NCBI GenBank assembly: GCA_964523975.1
Contig: CAZGBM010000068.1
Coordinates: forward strand, 1 to 9,822
DNA: 9,822 nucleotides
From: JAFGHJ01 sp964523975
Lineage (GTDB): Bacteria > Hydrothermota > UBA3072
Reading direction: 5' to 3'
The position numbers and the translations under genes were made by a program. This document shows, in pieces, positions 1 through 7,311 of the stretch. The stretch's first letter is position 1; the number at the start of each line of letters is the position of its first letter. The notes beneath the pieces are model-generated. The model was not told the origin of the DNA. It ran no database searches and saw only the letters and a list, made by a program, of their open reading frames with translations.

Positions 1-39
1 TAGCCGTGCCGGAAGGCGCTGCTGGATCACCTCCTTTCT
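1..39 (+). rRNA. 16S ribosomal RNA, 3' end only
   Basis: The first bases are the universal 3' terminus of bacterial small-subunit rRNA. Helix 45 is visible with its GGAA tetraloop at 11-14, followed by GGATCACCTCC, whose CCTCC at 30-34 is the anti-Shine-Dalgarno sequence. Only this tail lies in the window; the gene body is upstream. The exact mature end (about 36-40) is a guess by analogy. Helix 45 has one oddity: base 20 is T where most bacteria have G, giving a C-U mismatch opposite C5. No tRNA, 23S or 5S follows; a terminator comes about 95 bp later. The opposite-strand operon converges on this gene. Confidence 0.95.
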
Positions 40-133
40 ACGGAGTAAAACTCCAAAAGAAACTTAAAGTGTACGTAAAGCTCTGACAGCTATTCAATTA
101 TCAACTAATATCTTAGATATATAAGATTAAACT
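40..133 (+). other. Short 16S trailer without tRNA or 23S
   Basis: This is the transcribed tail between the 16S end and its terminator. It holds a small hairpin at 42-54 (GGAGT / ACTCC around a 3-nt loop) and a weaker one at 110-127 (ATCTTA / TAAGAT). No cloverleaf or box A-like tRNA pattern is visible. It would be the 3' precursor segment removed during 16S maturation. The sequence that would pair with it upstream of 16S is outside the window, so a processing stalk cannot be tested here. Confidence 0.6.
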
Positions 134-168
134 AAAAATCCTGCAATTTATGCAGGATTTTTTTATTT
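134..168 (+). terminator. Rho-independent terminator of 16S, probably bidirectional
   Basis: A 7-bp core stem TCCTGCA (139-145) / TGCAGGA (151-157) closes a 5-nt loop and is extended by A-T pairs. On the + strand it is followed by a T-rich tract at 158-168. Read on the minus strand the same hairpin is followed by TTTTT, so it can also serve the convergent porV/Q-like gene, whose stop lies at 224. It is direct evidence that 16S transcription ends here instead of continuing to 23S. Confidence 0.85.
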
Positions 169-223
169 TATTCCTTGTGGTAGAAGGTGACAGTCTTAGC
201 TGATTTTTATTAGTTGAGTTTTT

Positions 224-1048
224 TTACGGTATAAACGAAATCGATAATGTTTTGCTTATTCCTTCTACTCCGCAGATTATTGCTCCGACGGAGGCGTTTA
301 AGCTGTGATGTTTTATGTTTATTGCAAAGGAAAAACCAGATAAAACAGAAGAATCAATTCTCTCGAATTTACCGATTTTGCTATTGTGACCAGCGGTAAA
401 GGAAAAATTTTTATTAAAATCATAAGAAATAGAAGAGCATTCGCCCAGAAGCGAGCTGTATTCAAGGGAAAACATTATTTTATTGTATTCTAATAATCCT
501 CCGAGTCTTGCTTCTATCGGCAGATTTTCTATTTCCGACACAAAAGCCTTAATTTGTTTTCCGAAATTTCTTATATAAACAGAGAAAGACAATAATTCGT
601 TTAAGGAATAAATACCGCCTATATCCATACCAAGTCCGTAACTATTATATTCATCGACATTTGTATAAGGAAGGAGTGTTTTTGCGCCCAAGAGAAATTT
701 GTTTATCTCTATATTTCCTGCTATTACCGGAACTGCAGATTGATAATTGAATGAACCTGTTGAAACACCAGTCATTTCTGTTTTAGCCATGCTTTCGCTG
801 TGCATTAATTGAACGCCTACCCCTAAATTGAAAGAATTCAGCTCCCATATTTTACCGAATGACCCAAAAATAAGACCTGAGTAGTTAAAAGCCGATGCTA
901 TATATGCATTTTTTCCCATCCCGGCAGGATTCCAGAATAAATTTTCGGGTCTTTCCTTAACTGTGGAGAAAGCTGTACCGGAAGTAAAAACCTTCCCGTT
1001 ATAAGGCAGAGTTAGGTATGTAAAAGAAAGCAATATTAGTATATTCAT
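224..1048 (-). CDS. PorV/PorQ-like outer-membrane beta-barrel protein
   Basis: This 274-residue protein has a hydrophobic N-terminus (residues 1-15) consistent with a signal peptide, though with almost no charged n-region. It is followed by a block around residues 21-45 ending in FWNPAGMG. An early NPAG motif after a GxAF segment is a hallmark of the PorV/PorQ (UPF0164-like) barrel family found in Bacteroidetes and several candidate phyla. The rest alternates polar and hydrophobic residues as in beta strands and ends in SISFIP, an aromatic-containing final strand typical of outer-membrane proteins. In Bacteroidetes, PorV/PorQ act in type IX secretion, but the family is wider and no other T9SS gene is present, so that role is not claimed. 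The ATG overlaps the glmS stop (ATGA), suggesting translational coupling; a weak GGTGA lies upstream. It is the last gene of the operon. Family call fairly secure, function unknown. Confidence 0.72.
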   Translation of the reverse strand: MNILILLSFTYLTLPYNGKVFTSGTAFSTVKERPENLFWNPAGMGKNAYIASAFNYSGLIFGSFGKIWELNSFNLGVGVQLMHSESMAKTEMTGVSTGSFNYQSAVPVIAGNIEINKFLLGAKTLLPYTNVDEYNSYGLGMDIGGIYSLNELLSFSVYIRNFGKQIKAFVSEIENLPIEARLGGLLEYNKIMFSLEYSSLLGECSSISYDFNKNFSFTAGHNSKIGKFERIDSSVLSGFSFAINIKHHSLNASVGAIICGVEGISKTLSISFIP

Positions 1049-2871
1049 TCGACGGTCACCGATTTTGCAAGATTTCTGGGTCGGTCAACGTCTCTTCCGT
1101 TTAACACAGCTATATGATAAGCAAATAGTTGCAATGGAATACTTACAAGAATAGGGGATAAGTTTTCTTCACATTCAGGTATATAAAATACTTCGCTTCC
1201 AAGTTTTTTTATTATATCATCGCCTTGGGTTCCTATCACAATGACTTTCGCTTTTCTTGATCTTAATTCTTCGATATTACTCAACATTTTGTCGTAAACG
1301 GAAGATTTTGTGGCTATAGCTACTACAGGGCTTCCTTCCGAAATAAGGGCAATCGGACCATGTTTCATCTCTCCTGCAGGATAACCGGTTGCGTGAATAT
1401 AAGAAATTTCTTTGAGTTTCAATGCTCCTTCCAGGGCTGAAGGATAATTTATTCCCCTTCCTACGAACATGAAATCTTTTGCATCTTTGAATTTCTTTGC
1501 TATTTTTTTTATTTCATTTTCTTTTTCAAGAATTTTTTTCATTTTTTTCGGAAGTGCTTTAATTTCTTTAATCTTCTTATTTATCTCAGAATCATCAAGC
1601 GTCCATTTGAGTTTTGAAAGATATAATGAAAGAATGTATAGCTGGAAAAGTTGAGATGTATAAGCCTTGGTCGAAGCTACTCCAATTTCCGGACCTGCAT
1701 TTAAATAAATAGTACTATCCGATTCCCTTGCGATGGTACTACCCTGTACATTGACAAGAGAAAGAATTTTTAAAAACTTGGCTTTTGCTTCGCGGAGTCC
1801 CGCGAGAGTATCGGCTGTTTCTCCCGATTGGGTTATTGCCATTACCAGGAGTTCTCCACCCATTATTGGATTTCTATATCTGAATTCCGAGGATATATCG
1901 ATTTCAGTACGAATACGGGCAAAGTCTTCGAATAGATATTTCCCTACGTATCCGGCATGCCATGAAGTTCCGCAAGCCTGGATTATGATATGTGATAAAT
2001 TGGCGAGCTCCTGGGGAGAAAAATGGAAATTTTCTCCGAAATCGAAATCTTTTTCTCTTATTCTAAGTTTGATATTTGTATCTATTATGTCAGCCTGCTC
2101 ATGAATTTCTTTTAACATATAATGCGGAAAACCTTCTTTTTCAAGACTTTCAGCACTCCATGTTATTTTTTTCTTTTCTTTCTCGATCTTTTTTCCTTCA
2201 TTATTGTAAAACTCCACCTTATCCCTTTTTATTATGCCTAATTCTCCGTCGTTCATAATAACAATATTCTTTGTATGGTCTAGAAGAGCGGGTATATCAG
2301 AAGCGATAAGATTCTCCTTATTTCCTATACCTACGATTAAAGGACTTCCATACCTATATACTATTATTTTATCTGGTTCTGCCGTGCATATTGCTGCAAT
2401 AGCATACGAGCCTTGAAGCCTGGATACGGTTTTCAGAACACTTTCTTTTAGACTGCCGTTGTAGTTTTCTTCGATGAGGTGGGCAATTATCTCTGTATCG
2501 GTATTGGATTTAAAGAAATGTTTTTTCTTTATAAGTTCTTCTTTCAATGTGTAGTAGTTCTCTATAATTCCGTTGTGCACAACGGCTATTGAATTTTTGC
2601 AATCGACTTGAGGGTGAGCGTTCTGATCTGAAGGTTCTCCGTGAGTAGCCCATCTGGTGTGTCCGATTCCCAGGGTTCCCGATAGAGGTCTCTCGGCGAG
2701 TATTTTCTGGAGATTCATTAATCTACCCTTTACTTTTCTGACTTCAAGGTCTCCGTCTAATACCGAAGCAACTCCTGACGAATCATATCCTCTGTATTCT
2801 AATCGCCAAAGTCCTGCCATTAAAACAGAATTGATATCTTTATCTCCTATATACCCGACTATTCCGCACAT
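1045..2871 (-). CDS. glmS: Glutamine--fructose-6-phosphate aminotransferase (isomerizing)
   Basis: This enzyme makes glucosamine-6-phosphate from fructose-6-phosphate and glutamine, the committed step to UDP-GlcNAc for peptidoglycan and lipopolysaccharide; it is cytosolic. The product is 608 residues, the usual length. It starts MCGIVGYIG, giving the Cys2 nucleophile of the class II glutaminase domain (about 1-220), with HTRWATHG at 71-78 and HNGIIEN at 99-105. Two SIS domains follow: CGTSWHAG from residue 300, TQSGETADT from 347, and LKEISYIHATG around Glu488. MKHGPIALI contains His504, and the end LAKSVTVE contains Lys603. These positions coincide with the E. coli enzyme's catalytic residues as I remember them, so all active-site parts look intact. 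The ATG directly abuts the glmM stop, with a GGAG site 8 nt upstream inside glmM. No leader long enough for a glmS ribozyme exists here. Confidence 0.98.
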   Translation of the reverse strand: MCGIVGYIGDKDINSVLMAGLWRLEYRGYDSSGVASVLDGDLEVRKVKGRLMNLQKILAERPLSGTLGIGHTRWATHGEPSDQNAHPQVDCKNSIAVVHNGIIENYYTLKEELIKKKHFFKSNTDTEIIAHLIEENYNGSLKESVLKTVSRLQGSYAIAAICTAEPDKIIVYRYGSPLIVGIGNKENLIASDIPALLDHTKNIVIMNDGELGIIKRDKVEFYNNEGKKIEKEKKKITWSAESLEKEGFPHYMLKEIHEQADIIDTNIKLRIREKDFDFGENFHFSPQELANLSHIIIQACGTSWHAGYVGKYLFEDFARIRTEIDISSEFRYRNPIMGGELLVMAITQSGETADTLAGLREAKAKFLKILSLVNVQGSTIARESDSTIYLNAGPEIGVASTKAYTSQLFQLYILSLYLSKLKWTLDDSEINKKIKEIKALPKKMKKILEKENEIKKIAKKFKDAKDFMFVGRGINYPSALEGALKLKEISYIHATGYPAGEMKHGPIALISEGSPVVAIATKSSVYDKMLSNIEELRSRKAKVIVIGTQGDDIIKKLGSEVFYIPECEENLSPILVSIPLQLFAYHIAVLNGRDVDRPRNLAKSVTVE

Positions 2872-4212
2872 TTATACTTCTCCCTGTTTCTTAACAATGT
2901 TTATTAACTCTCTGGCGCTCTCTTTTGTGGGTGCTTCTGCAATGATGCGTAAAATCGGTTCTGTGCCGCTCATCCTTATATGAATCCAGCGGTCATCTTC
3001 TTTTATTCTTACTCCGTCAATCAGATTTAAATCCTTGTTTTTGTTTGCATTTTTTATTTTTTTAAGCGTTTCTTTCATTTTGTTTTCGTTTTCCATTTTT
3101 ATTGCTTCTTTTATCATCTCATATCTTGGGAAGTCATTAACTATTTGCGATATAGGAATCTCTTCTTCTGCAAGGTATTGTAATATAAGAGCCATAGCTC
3201 CCATTCCATCCCGGGTGTATTGTATTTCGGGGTTGATAACGCCGCCGTTGCCTTCCCCGCCTATAACAGCTTTCTTTTCTTTCATAATTTTGACCACATT
3301 TGCTTCGCCTACAGGAGAACGATAAAATGATACTCCGGCTCTTTTAGCTATATCTTCAACACTTTTGGTGGTGGATAGATTGACTACAACGGGGCCTTTC
3401 TTTTTATTTAAAACGGCTTTTGTTGCAAGTGCTATGGTATATTCTTCATTAATAGGTATCCCTTTTTCAGAAACTATTGAGATTCTATCGCCATCCGGGT
3501 CTGTAGCAAAACCGATATCTGCACCGATTTCCTTGACTTTTTCTGCCAGACTTTTAAGATTTTCTGCTCTCGGTTCAGGTATTCTTGAAAATTTACCACT
3601 GCCGTCACAGAAAACCGGATAAATTTCGACGTTAAGATTTTTTAAAAATTCTTGAAAAGCAAAAGAAGCACCCCCGTTGACGCAATCCAGAGCGACTTTA
3701 AATTTTTTTCTTTTTATTAATTCCGGATTTATTCTCGAGATTGAAAGAACTCCTTCGATATGATTTTTAATCGCTTCTTTGTTTATTTCCAACTTACCGT
3801 AATTTTCAGCCGAACTCCAGGAAACGACATTTTTTTCCAACGAGTAAAATTTTTCGGCTTCTTCTTTACTTAAGAATTCTCCTGAAGGCCCCACGAGTTT
3901 TAAAGCATTCCACTCGGCCGAATTGTGTGAAGCAGTTATAACTATACCACCGGAGGCTTTCAGTTTTTTTATATTATATAACAATGTTGGAGTGGGGACG
4001 AGGTCGATATCGATTACGTCGGCACCAATTCCTGAAAGTCCCGCAATTACGGCATTTTTAAAAGCAATTCCCGAAGATCTTGAATCTCTACCAACTATTA
4101 TTTTCTTTTTATGGGTGAATTCTCCGAATTTAGCGGCAAAATTTAAAATGGTTGCCGGGTTGAATTTACTGCCTACTATGCCTCTAATTCCGGAGACGCT
4201 TTTTATAACCAT
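2872..4212 (-). CDS. glmM: Phosphoglucosamine mutase (alpha-D-phosphohexomutase family)
   Basis: The product belongs to the phosphohexomutases, which interconvert sugar 6- and 1-phosphates through a phosphoserine. All four landmark loops are visible in its 446 residues: the phosphoserine loop TASHNS at 93-98 (Ser95), the metal loop DPDGD at 238-242, the sugar loop GGEGNGG at 318-324, and the phosphate-binding loop RMSGTEP at 413-419. The N-terminus KSVSGIRGIVG replaces the FGTDGIRG of classical GlmM and resembles Bacteroidetes-type enzymes. The usual proline after TASHN is Ser. Family alone does not separate GlmM from phosphomannomutase/phosphoglucomutase. The glucosamine assignment rests mainly on the adjacent glmS, whose product GlcN-6-P it would convert to GlcN-1-P. 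The ATG lies inside the end of hflX (29-bp overlap), with GGAG 7 nt upstream. Confidence 0.88.
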   Translation of the reverse strand: MVIKSVSGIRGIVGSKFNPATILNFAAKFGEFTHKKKIIVGRDSRSSGIAFKNAVIAGLSGIGADVIDIDLVPTPTLLYNIKKLKASGGIVITASHNSAEWNALKLVGPSGEFLSKEEAEKFYSLEKNVVSWSSAENYGKLEINKEAIKNHIEGVLSISRINPELIKRKKFKVALDCVNGGASFAFQEFLKNLNVEIYPVFCDGSGKFSRIPEPRAENLKSLAEKVKEIGADIGFATDPDGDRISIVSEKGIPINEEYTIALATKAVLNKKKGPVVVNLSTTKSVEDIAKRAGVSFYRSPVGEANVVKIMKEKKAVIGGEGNGGVINPEIQYTRDGMGAMALILQYLAEEEIPISQIVNDFPRYEMIKEAIKMENENKMKETLKKIKNANKNKDLNLIDGVRIKEDDRWIHIRMSGTEPILRIIAEAPTKESARELINIVKKQGEV

Positions 4213-5275
4213 CTATTTGCTCCATCAGGTCTTCGAGGCCTTTATTTGCTTTTGCTGAAATAAAAACAGCTTTTGGATATTTTTTCTGCATATGGTTGAG
4301 TAAAGCCGGGTCTATAACCTGATCTATTTTGTTAAACACTAAAATATTATCAAAGTCGCTGATTTCCAAAAAATTCATTACTTTCATGGTTTCGTCAAGT
4401 TCTTCTTCGATTTTTTCTGAAGAAGTGTCAACCAGTATGAGCCTTAGATTTGAAATTTGAGCTTCTTCGAGAGTTGATCTGAACGAAGACATAATCTCTG
4501 TAGGTATTCCCCGTATGAAACCGACGGTATCGATCAGTAAAAATTCTCTGCCATTATGGTTTTGCGCCAGTCTTGTAAGTGGGTCGAGCGTAACGAAAAG
4601 TTTATCTTCCACAACTGCATGACTGTTAGTCAAAGCGTTAAAAAGAGTTGTTTTTCCGGCGTTAGTGTACCCGAGAATTGCTACGCTGAAAGCTCCTTCT
4701 CTGTTTTTTCTCTGTACGTTTCTTGTTTTTTCCACTTTGCTCAATTCTTTCTTTAAATGGCTTATCCTTTTGCGTATTTTTCTTCTATCAACTTCCAATT
4801 TGGTTTCACCCGGACCTCGTGTGCCTATTCCTCCGCCAAGTCTTGAAAGTTCTACTCCATGTCCGGTCAATCTACTTAGACGGAAATTTAGCTGAGCGAG
4901 TTCCACTTCAATTTTTGCCGAGCTTGTTCTCGCATGCTGTGCAAAGATATCCAGTATTATATCCTGTCGGTCAAGTACTTTTTTCCCGGTCATTTCCTCA
5001 AGGTTTGAAATCTGTGCCGGAGAAAGAGATTCATTAAAGAGAAGAATTTCAACGTCTATACCTTTAAGATATTCGATTTTACCTTTTCCGATATAAGTAG
5101 CCGGATCAGGTTTGTCCTTAATCTGAATGATTTTTTCTATAGGAAGAGCTCCTGCCGTCTTTGCAAGTGATTCCAATTCCCTTAATTCTTCGAATTTTGC
5201 TTTTTTTTCTGTATTTTTTCTTACCAGACTTATTATTAATGCTTTTTCTTTTTTAACTTCTTTTATATTAAACAT
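4184..5275 (-). CDS. hflX: Ribosome-associated GTPase HflX
   Basis: HflX is a GTPase that binds the large ribosomal subunit and, in E. coli, helps split stalled ribosomes under stress. The 363-residue product shows the HflX N-terminal domain (about 1-190). Its family signature GGGIGTRGPGETKLE runs from residue 147. The G domain carries G1 GYTNAGKT at 202-209, G2 in VTLDPLTR, G3 DTVG at 249-252, G4 NKID at 315-318 and G5 SAK at 340-342. All GTP-binding motifs are intact. It is shorter than the roughly 426-residue E. coli protein and stops just after the G domain, as in many HflX proteins. There is no strong Shine-Dalgarno site before the ATG; the gap to proS is 67 bp, and its end overlaps glmM by 29 bp. 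The link with glmM/glmS is probably only co-transcription. Confidence 0.95.
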   Translation of the reverse strand: MFNIKEVKKEKALIISLVRKNTEKKAKFEELRELESLAKTAGALPIEKIIQIKDKPDPATYIGKGKIEYLKGIDVEILLFNESLSPAQISNLEEMTGKKVLDRQDIILDIFAQHARTSSAKIEVELAQLNFRLSRLTGHGVELSRLGGGIGTRGPGETKLEVDRRKIRKRISHLKKELSKVEKTRNVQRKNREGAFSVAILGYTNAGKTTLFNALTNSHAVVEDKLFVTLDPLTRLAQNHNGREFLLIDTVGFIRGIPTEIMSSFRSTLEEAQISNLRLILVDTSSEKIEEELDETMKVMNFLEISDFDNILVFNKIDQVIDPALLNHMQKKYPKAVFISAKANKGLEDLMEQIDGYKKRLRN

Positions 5276-5296
5276 TTAAACAATTAATTTCTTTAT

Positions 5297-5324
5297 AGAT
5301 TAACATTTAAAAGATAGAAATCAA
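5297..5324 (-). promoter_or_regulatory. Weak candidate internal promoter before hflX
   Basis: On the minus strand, TTGATT (5319-5324) and TAATCT (5297-5302) are separated by 16 bp in the proS-hflX gap, with a predicted start near 5290. The -35 matches the consensus at 4 of 6 positions and the -10 at only 3 of 6. It is listed because the spacer equals that of the other predicted promoters in the window. It could be chance in AT-rich DNA. Confidence 0.2.
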
Positions 5325-5342
5325 GGGTTAAGCAGGGCAAAT

Positions 5343-6869
5343 CTAATACGCTTTCCCAAAGATTACTTTTTGTTCGGCAGGTTTTCCGGTGAATAAACAT
5401 TTACCCTTTTCGTTTTTGTTCTCATCTTCAAGCGGAATGCAGCGGATAGATACGTTGAGATCTTCCTGTATCTTTTTTTCTATCTCCTGGTCTCCGCTAA
5501 AGTAGGCTAGCACAAAGCCACCGTGTATTTCCGGATTTTCTCTATTTCGGGGAGTGAAAAAATCATAAAATTCATCTTTGGAGTTTAACGTTTTTGTATT
5601 ATCTTTCAATAATTTACTGGCTCTGTAATAAAGCGAGTCCTGAATTTCTGTTAACAATTCTGATGCATTGTTAATAAATTCTTCCGTTTTTTGAGATAAG
5701 TTTTCATATGGGGATTTATCTCTTCTGCTTACAGATAAATTATCATTATCTATTTCCTGTGGACCGATTTCAAGACGGATTGGTACGCCTTTTTTTACCC
5801 AATCCCATTTTTTTCTTCCTCCTGAGAGCTCGCCTTTGTCGACAATAACATTGATGTTAGAATTGTTATAGATAATTTCTGAAAGTTGTTTTTTTATTTT
5901 ATCGCAATGTTCGAAAACCTTGTTTCTAAACTCATCTTTGGGAACAACAGGTAATATTACTATATGCAGAGGGGATAATTTAGGAGGTAGAACCAGTCCG
6001 TCATCGTCGCCATGTACCATGATTAAACCGCCTATTAAGCGCGTGGATACACCCCAGGAAGTCGTATAGGCATATTTGAGTTTTTTATCTTTATCAAGAA
6101 ATTTTATATCCGAAGCTTTTGCGAAATTCTGTCCGAGAAAATGGGAGGTTCCTGCCTGCAGGGCTTTACGGTCCTGCATCATAGCTTCCACAGAGTAAGT
6201 TATTTCTGCTCCGGGGAATTTCTCGCTTTCGGTTTTTCGTCCTTTAATAACTGGCATTGCCATATAATTTTGCATAAAATCGGAATATACATTTAACATG
6301 GTCAAGGTTTCTTCCATTGCTTCTTTTTCCGTGGCGTGGACAGTATGTCCTTCCTGCCATAGAAACTCTGTTGTTCGTAGGAACATTCTTGTACGCATTT
6401 CCCACCGGACAATATTCGCCCACTGGTTTATAAGTAAAGGCAGGTCTCTGTACGACTGGACCCATTTTGAGAACATTGCCCCTATTATTGTTTCCGAAGT
6501 AGGGCGTATAACCAGAGGCTCTTCAAGTTCGCCTACCGGTTCTAGCTTACCATCTTTTCCTTTTTCCAGCCGGTGATGAGTTACTACCGCACATTCCTTG
6601 GCAAAACCTTCTACGTGTTCTGCCTCTTTTTCAAGAAAGCTTATTGGGATAAATAATGGGAAATAAGCATTTTGGTGACCTGTTTCCTTGAATTTTAAAT
6701 CAAGTTCTTTTTTTATGTTTTCCCAGATAGAAAACCCCCAAGGTTTAATTACCATGCAGCCCCTGACGGGTGAATTTTCAGCGAGGTCAGCCGCTTTGAT
6801 TACTTCCTGATACCACTCAGGGTAGTTCTCTTCTCGCGTTGGCGAAATCGCATTTTTTCTTTTATTCAT
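5343..6869 (-). CDS. proS: Prolyl-tRNA synthetase, archaeal/eukaryotic type (ProS type 3)
   Basis: This class II synthetase charges tRNA-Pro with proline. The 508-residue product has the compact type 3 architecture without the editing insertion of E. coli-type ProS. It shows a TSE motif in RPTSETIIG at 122-130, motif 2 from RWEMRTR to EFLWQEGH at 155-175, and motif 3 with GVSTRLIGG and VHGDDDGL at 273-292. An anticodon-binding domain follows (about 300-410), then a C-terminal domain ending in Tyr (FGKAY), a hallmark of this type. The C-terminal zinc cysteines seem mostly gone: the usual WCGD..C pair reads YFSGDQEI, and only C477 and C491 remain, so zinc is probably not bound. A good AAAGGAG precedes the ATG by 4 nt, and a promoter lies about 45 bp upstream. 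This is the first gene of the five-gene operon. Confidence 0.97.
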   Translation of the reverse strand: MNKRKNAISPTREENYPEWYQEVIKAADLAENSPVRGCMVIKPWGFSIWENIKKELDLKFKETGHQNAYFPLFIPISFLEKEAEHVEGFAKECAVVTHHRLEKGKDGKLEPVGELEEPLVIRPTSETIIGAMFSKWVQSYRDLPLLINQWANIVRWEMRTRMFLRTTEFLWQEGHTVHATEKEAMEETLTMLNVYSDFMQNYMAMPVIKGRKTESEKFPGAEITYSVEAMMQDRKALQAGTSHFLGQNFAKASDIKFLDKDKKLKYAYTTSWGVSTRLIGGLIMVHGDDDGLVLPPKLSPLHIVILPVVPKDEFRNKVFEHCDKIKKQLSEIIYNNSNINVIVDKGELSGGRKKWDWVKKGVPIRLEIGPQEIDNDNLSVSRRDKSPYENLSQKTEEFINNASELLTEIQDSLYYRASKLLKDNTKTLNSKDEFYDFFTPRNRENPEIHGGFVLAYFSGDQEIEKKIQEDLNVSIRCIPLEDENKNEKGKCLFTGKPAEQKVIFGKAY

Positions 6870-6912
6870 AATACTCCTTTATTTTAATCGAGTTAGTCGG
6901 GTTTTCGTCTTG

Positions 6913-6940
6913 AATTTAATATTTTAAAGTAAAATGTCAA
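6913..6940 (-). promoter_or_regulatory. Promoter of the proS operon
   Basis: Reading the minus strand, a perfect TTGACA (6935-6940) is followed after 16 bp by TAAATT (6913-6918, 4 of 6 to TATAAT). Transcription would start near 6906, leaving a leader of about 37 nt with the AAAGGAG site before proS. The same -10 hexamer and spacer recur in front of rnpB, which raises confidence. It is the only good promoter seen for the whole proS-hflX-glmM-glmS-porV/Q cluster. Confidence 0.65.
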
Positions 6941-6966
6941 CCAAGAATATTATAGAAAAAGATGTA

Positions 6967-6996
6967 TTTTGCCACAGAGACACAGAGAACACAGAG
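6967..6996 (+). repeat. CACAGAGA-type intergenic repeat, copy 1
   Basis: A 30-base unit built around CACAGAGACACAGAGA is identical to copy 2 at 7054-7083 (31 bases including the preceding A; start-to-start distance 87 bp). It opens the composite repeat element between proS and comFB. The frames through it encode PQRHREHRE-like peptides that I take as spurious. Similar short intergenic repeats are, as far as I recall, common in genomes of uncultured bacteria. Confidence 0.9.
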
Positions 6997-7014
6997 TCCC
7001 AACACCCAACCTAT

Positions 7015-7026
7015 TTTTAATGTGTT
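7015..7026 (+). repeat. Internal module TTTTAATGTGTT, first locus
   Basis: The 12-base string TTTTAATGTGTT between copies 1 and 2 recurs exactly at 9187-9198 between copies 5 and 6. Both follow a C/A-rich stretch that begins with TCC directly after the CACAGAG core. This shared order suggests the two loci derive from one longer composite element. Confidence 0.6.
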
Positions 7027-7053
7027 GTTTAACCCCAACCCTGAAAGCCCAGA

Positions 7054-7083
7054 TTTTGCCACAGAGACACAGAGAACACAGAG
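7054..7083 (+). repeat. CACAGAGA-type intergenic repeat, copy 2
   Basis: This is an exact duplicate of copy 1. It is followed by AAAAACAAAA, a partial GCACAGAGAA unit at 7095-7104, and the tail module at 7111-7138. Confidence 0.9.
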
Positions 7084-7110
7084 AAAAACAAAACGCACAG
7101 AGAATAAAGT

Positions 7111-7138
7111 ATATTTTTGTTTGTTTAAAACCCAACCC
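7111..7138 (+). repeat. Tail module (T-rich run then AAAACCCAACCC), locus A
   Basis: This segment is a T-rich tract with GTTTGTTTAAAACCCAACCC at its end. Related segments follow repeat copies at 8617-8652 and 9251-9279, and another lies at 9313-9339. It forms the 3' half of the composite repeat. Confidence 0.6.
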
Positions 7139-7155
7139 ATACCAAAACTTAGAAC

Positions 7156-7258
7156 AACAACAAATCATACGAATAACACAAATATAAAAAATAGCTATAT
7201 TTTTTAATAAAAATAACTCTTCCCAAATTTATTTGTGCAATTTGTGCTATTTGTTGTT
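7156..7258. repeat. Imperfect 28-bp inverted repeat with a 47-nt centre
   Basis: The left arm (7156-7183) and the right arm (7231-7258) are complementary at 22 of 28 positions by my alignment; the outer 10 bases AACAACAAAT / ATTTGTTGTT are perfect. The centre holds a second AT-rich near-palindrome around ATAGCTAT at 7191-7198. As RNA this could form one long hairpin. No coding potential is visible. Confidence 0.6.
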
Positions 7259-7264
7259 AAAATC

Positions 7265-7298
7265 AGCTCTTAGCTTTTCGCCTTTAGCTGTTAGCTTA
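7265..7298. repeat. TTAGCT-type short tandem degenerate repeat
   Basis: The element TTAGCT or AGCT occurs four times in 34 bases, with spacing of roughly 7 to 15 nt. A related AAGCTTATAGCTT occurs at 8778-8790 just upstream of rnpB. It is a low-complexity intergenic sequence of unknown role. Confidence 0.4.
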
Positions 7299-7311
7299 GA
7301 AAAGAAAGAAA

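Noticed and set aside
224..1048. Assignment of the barrel protein as a type IX secretion component
   Set aside because: The family resemblance is to PorV/PorQ in general; no other secretion gene is present here and the family is broader than T9SS.
2872..2890. glmS ribozyme or riboswitch before glmS
   Set aside because: The glmS start directly abuts the glmM stop, so there is no untranslated leader to hold one.
1469..4895. Many + strand open frames of 60-123 codons opposite glmS, glmM and hflX
   Set aside because: They are antisense shadows of clearly conserved genes with low-complexity Ser/Phe-rich translations and no family match.
6937..7207. Open frames on both strands encoding PQRHREHRE-like or CVLCVSVAK-like peptides
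   Set aside because: They run through the CACAGAGA repeats; several overlap in different frames and on both strands, and they have no ribosome site. Repetitive composition explains the open frames.
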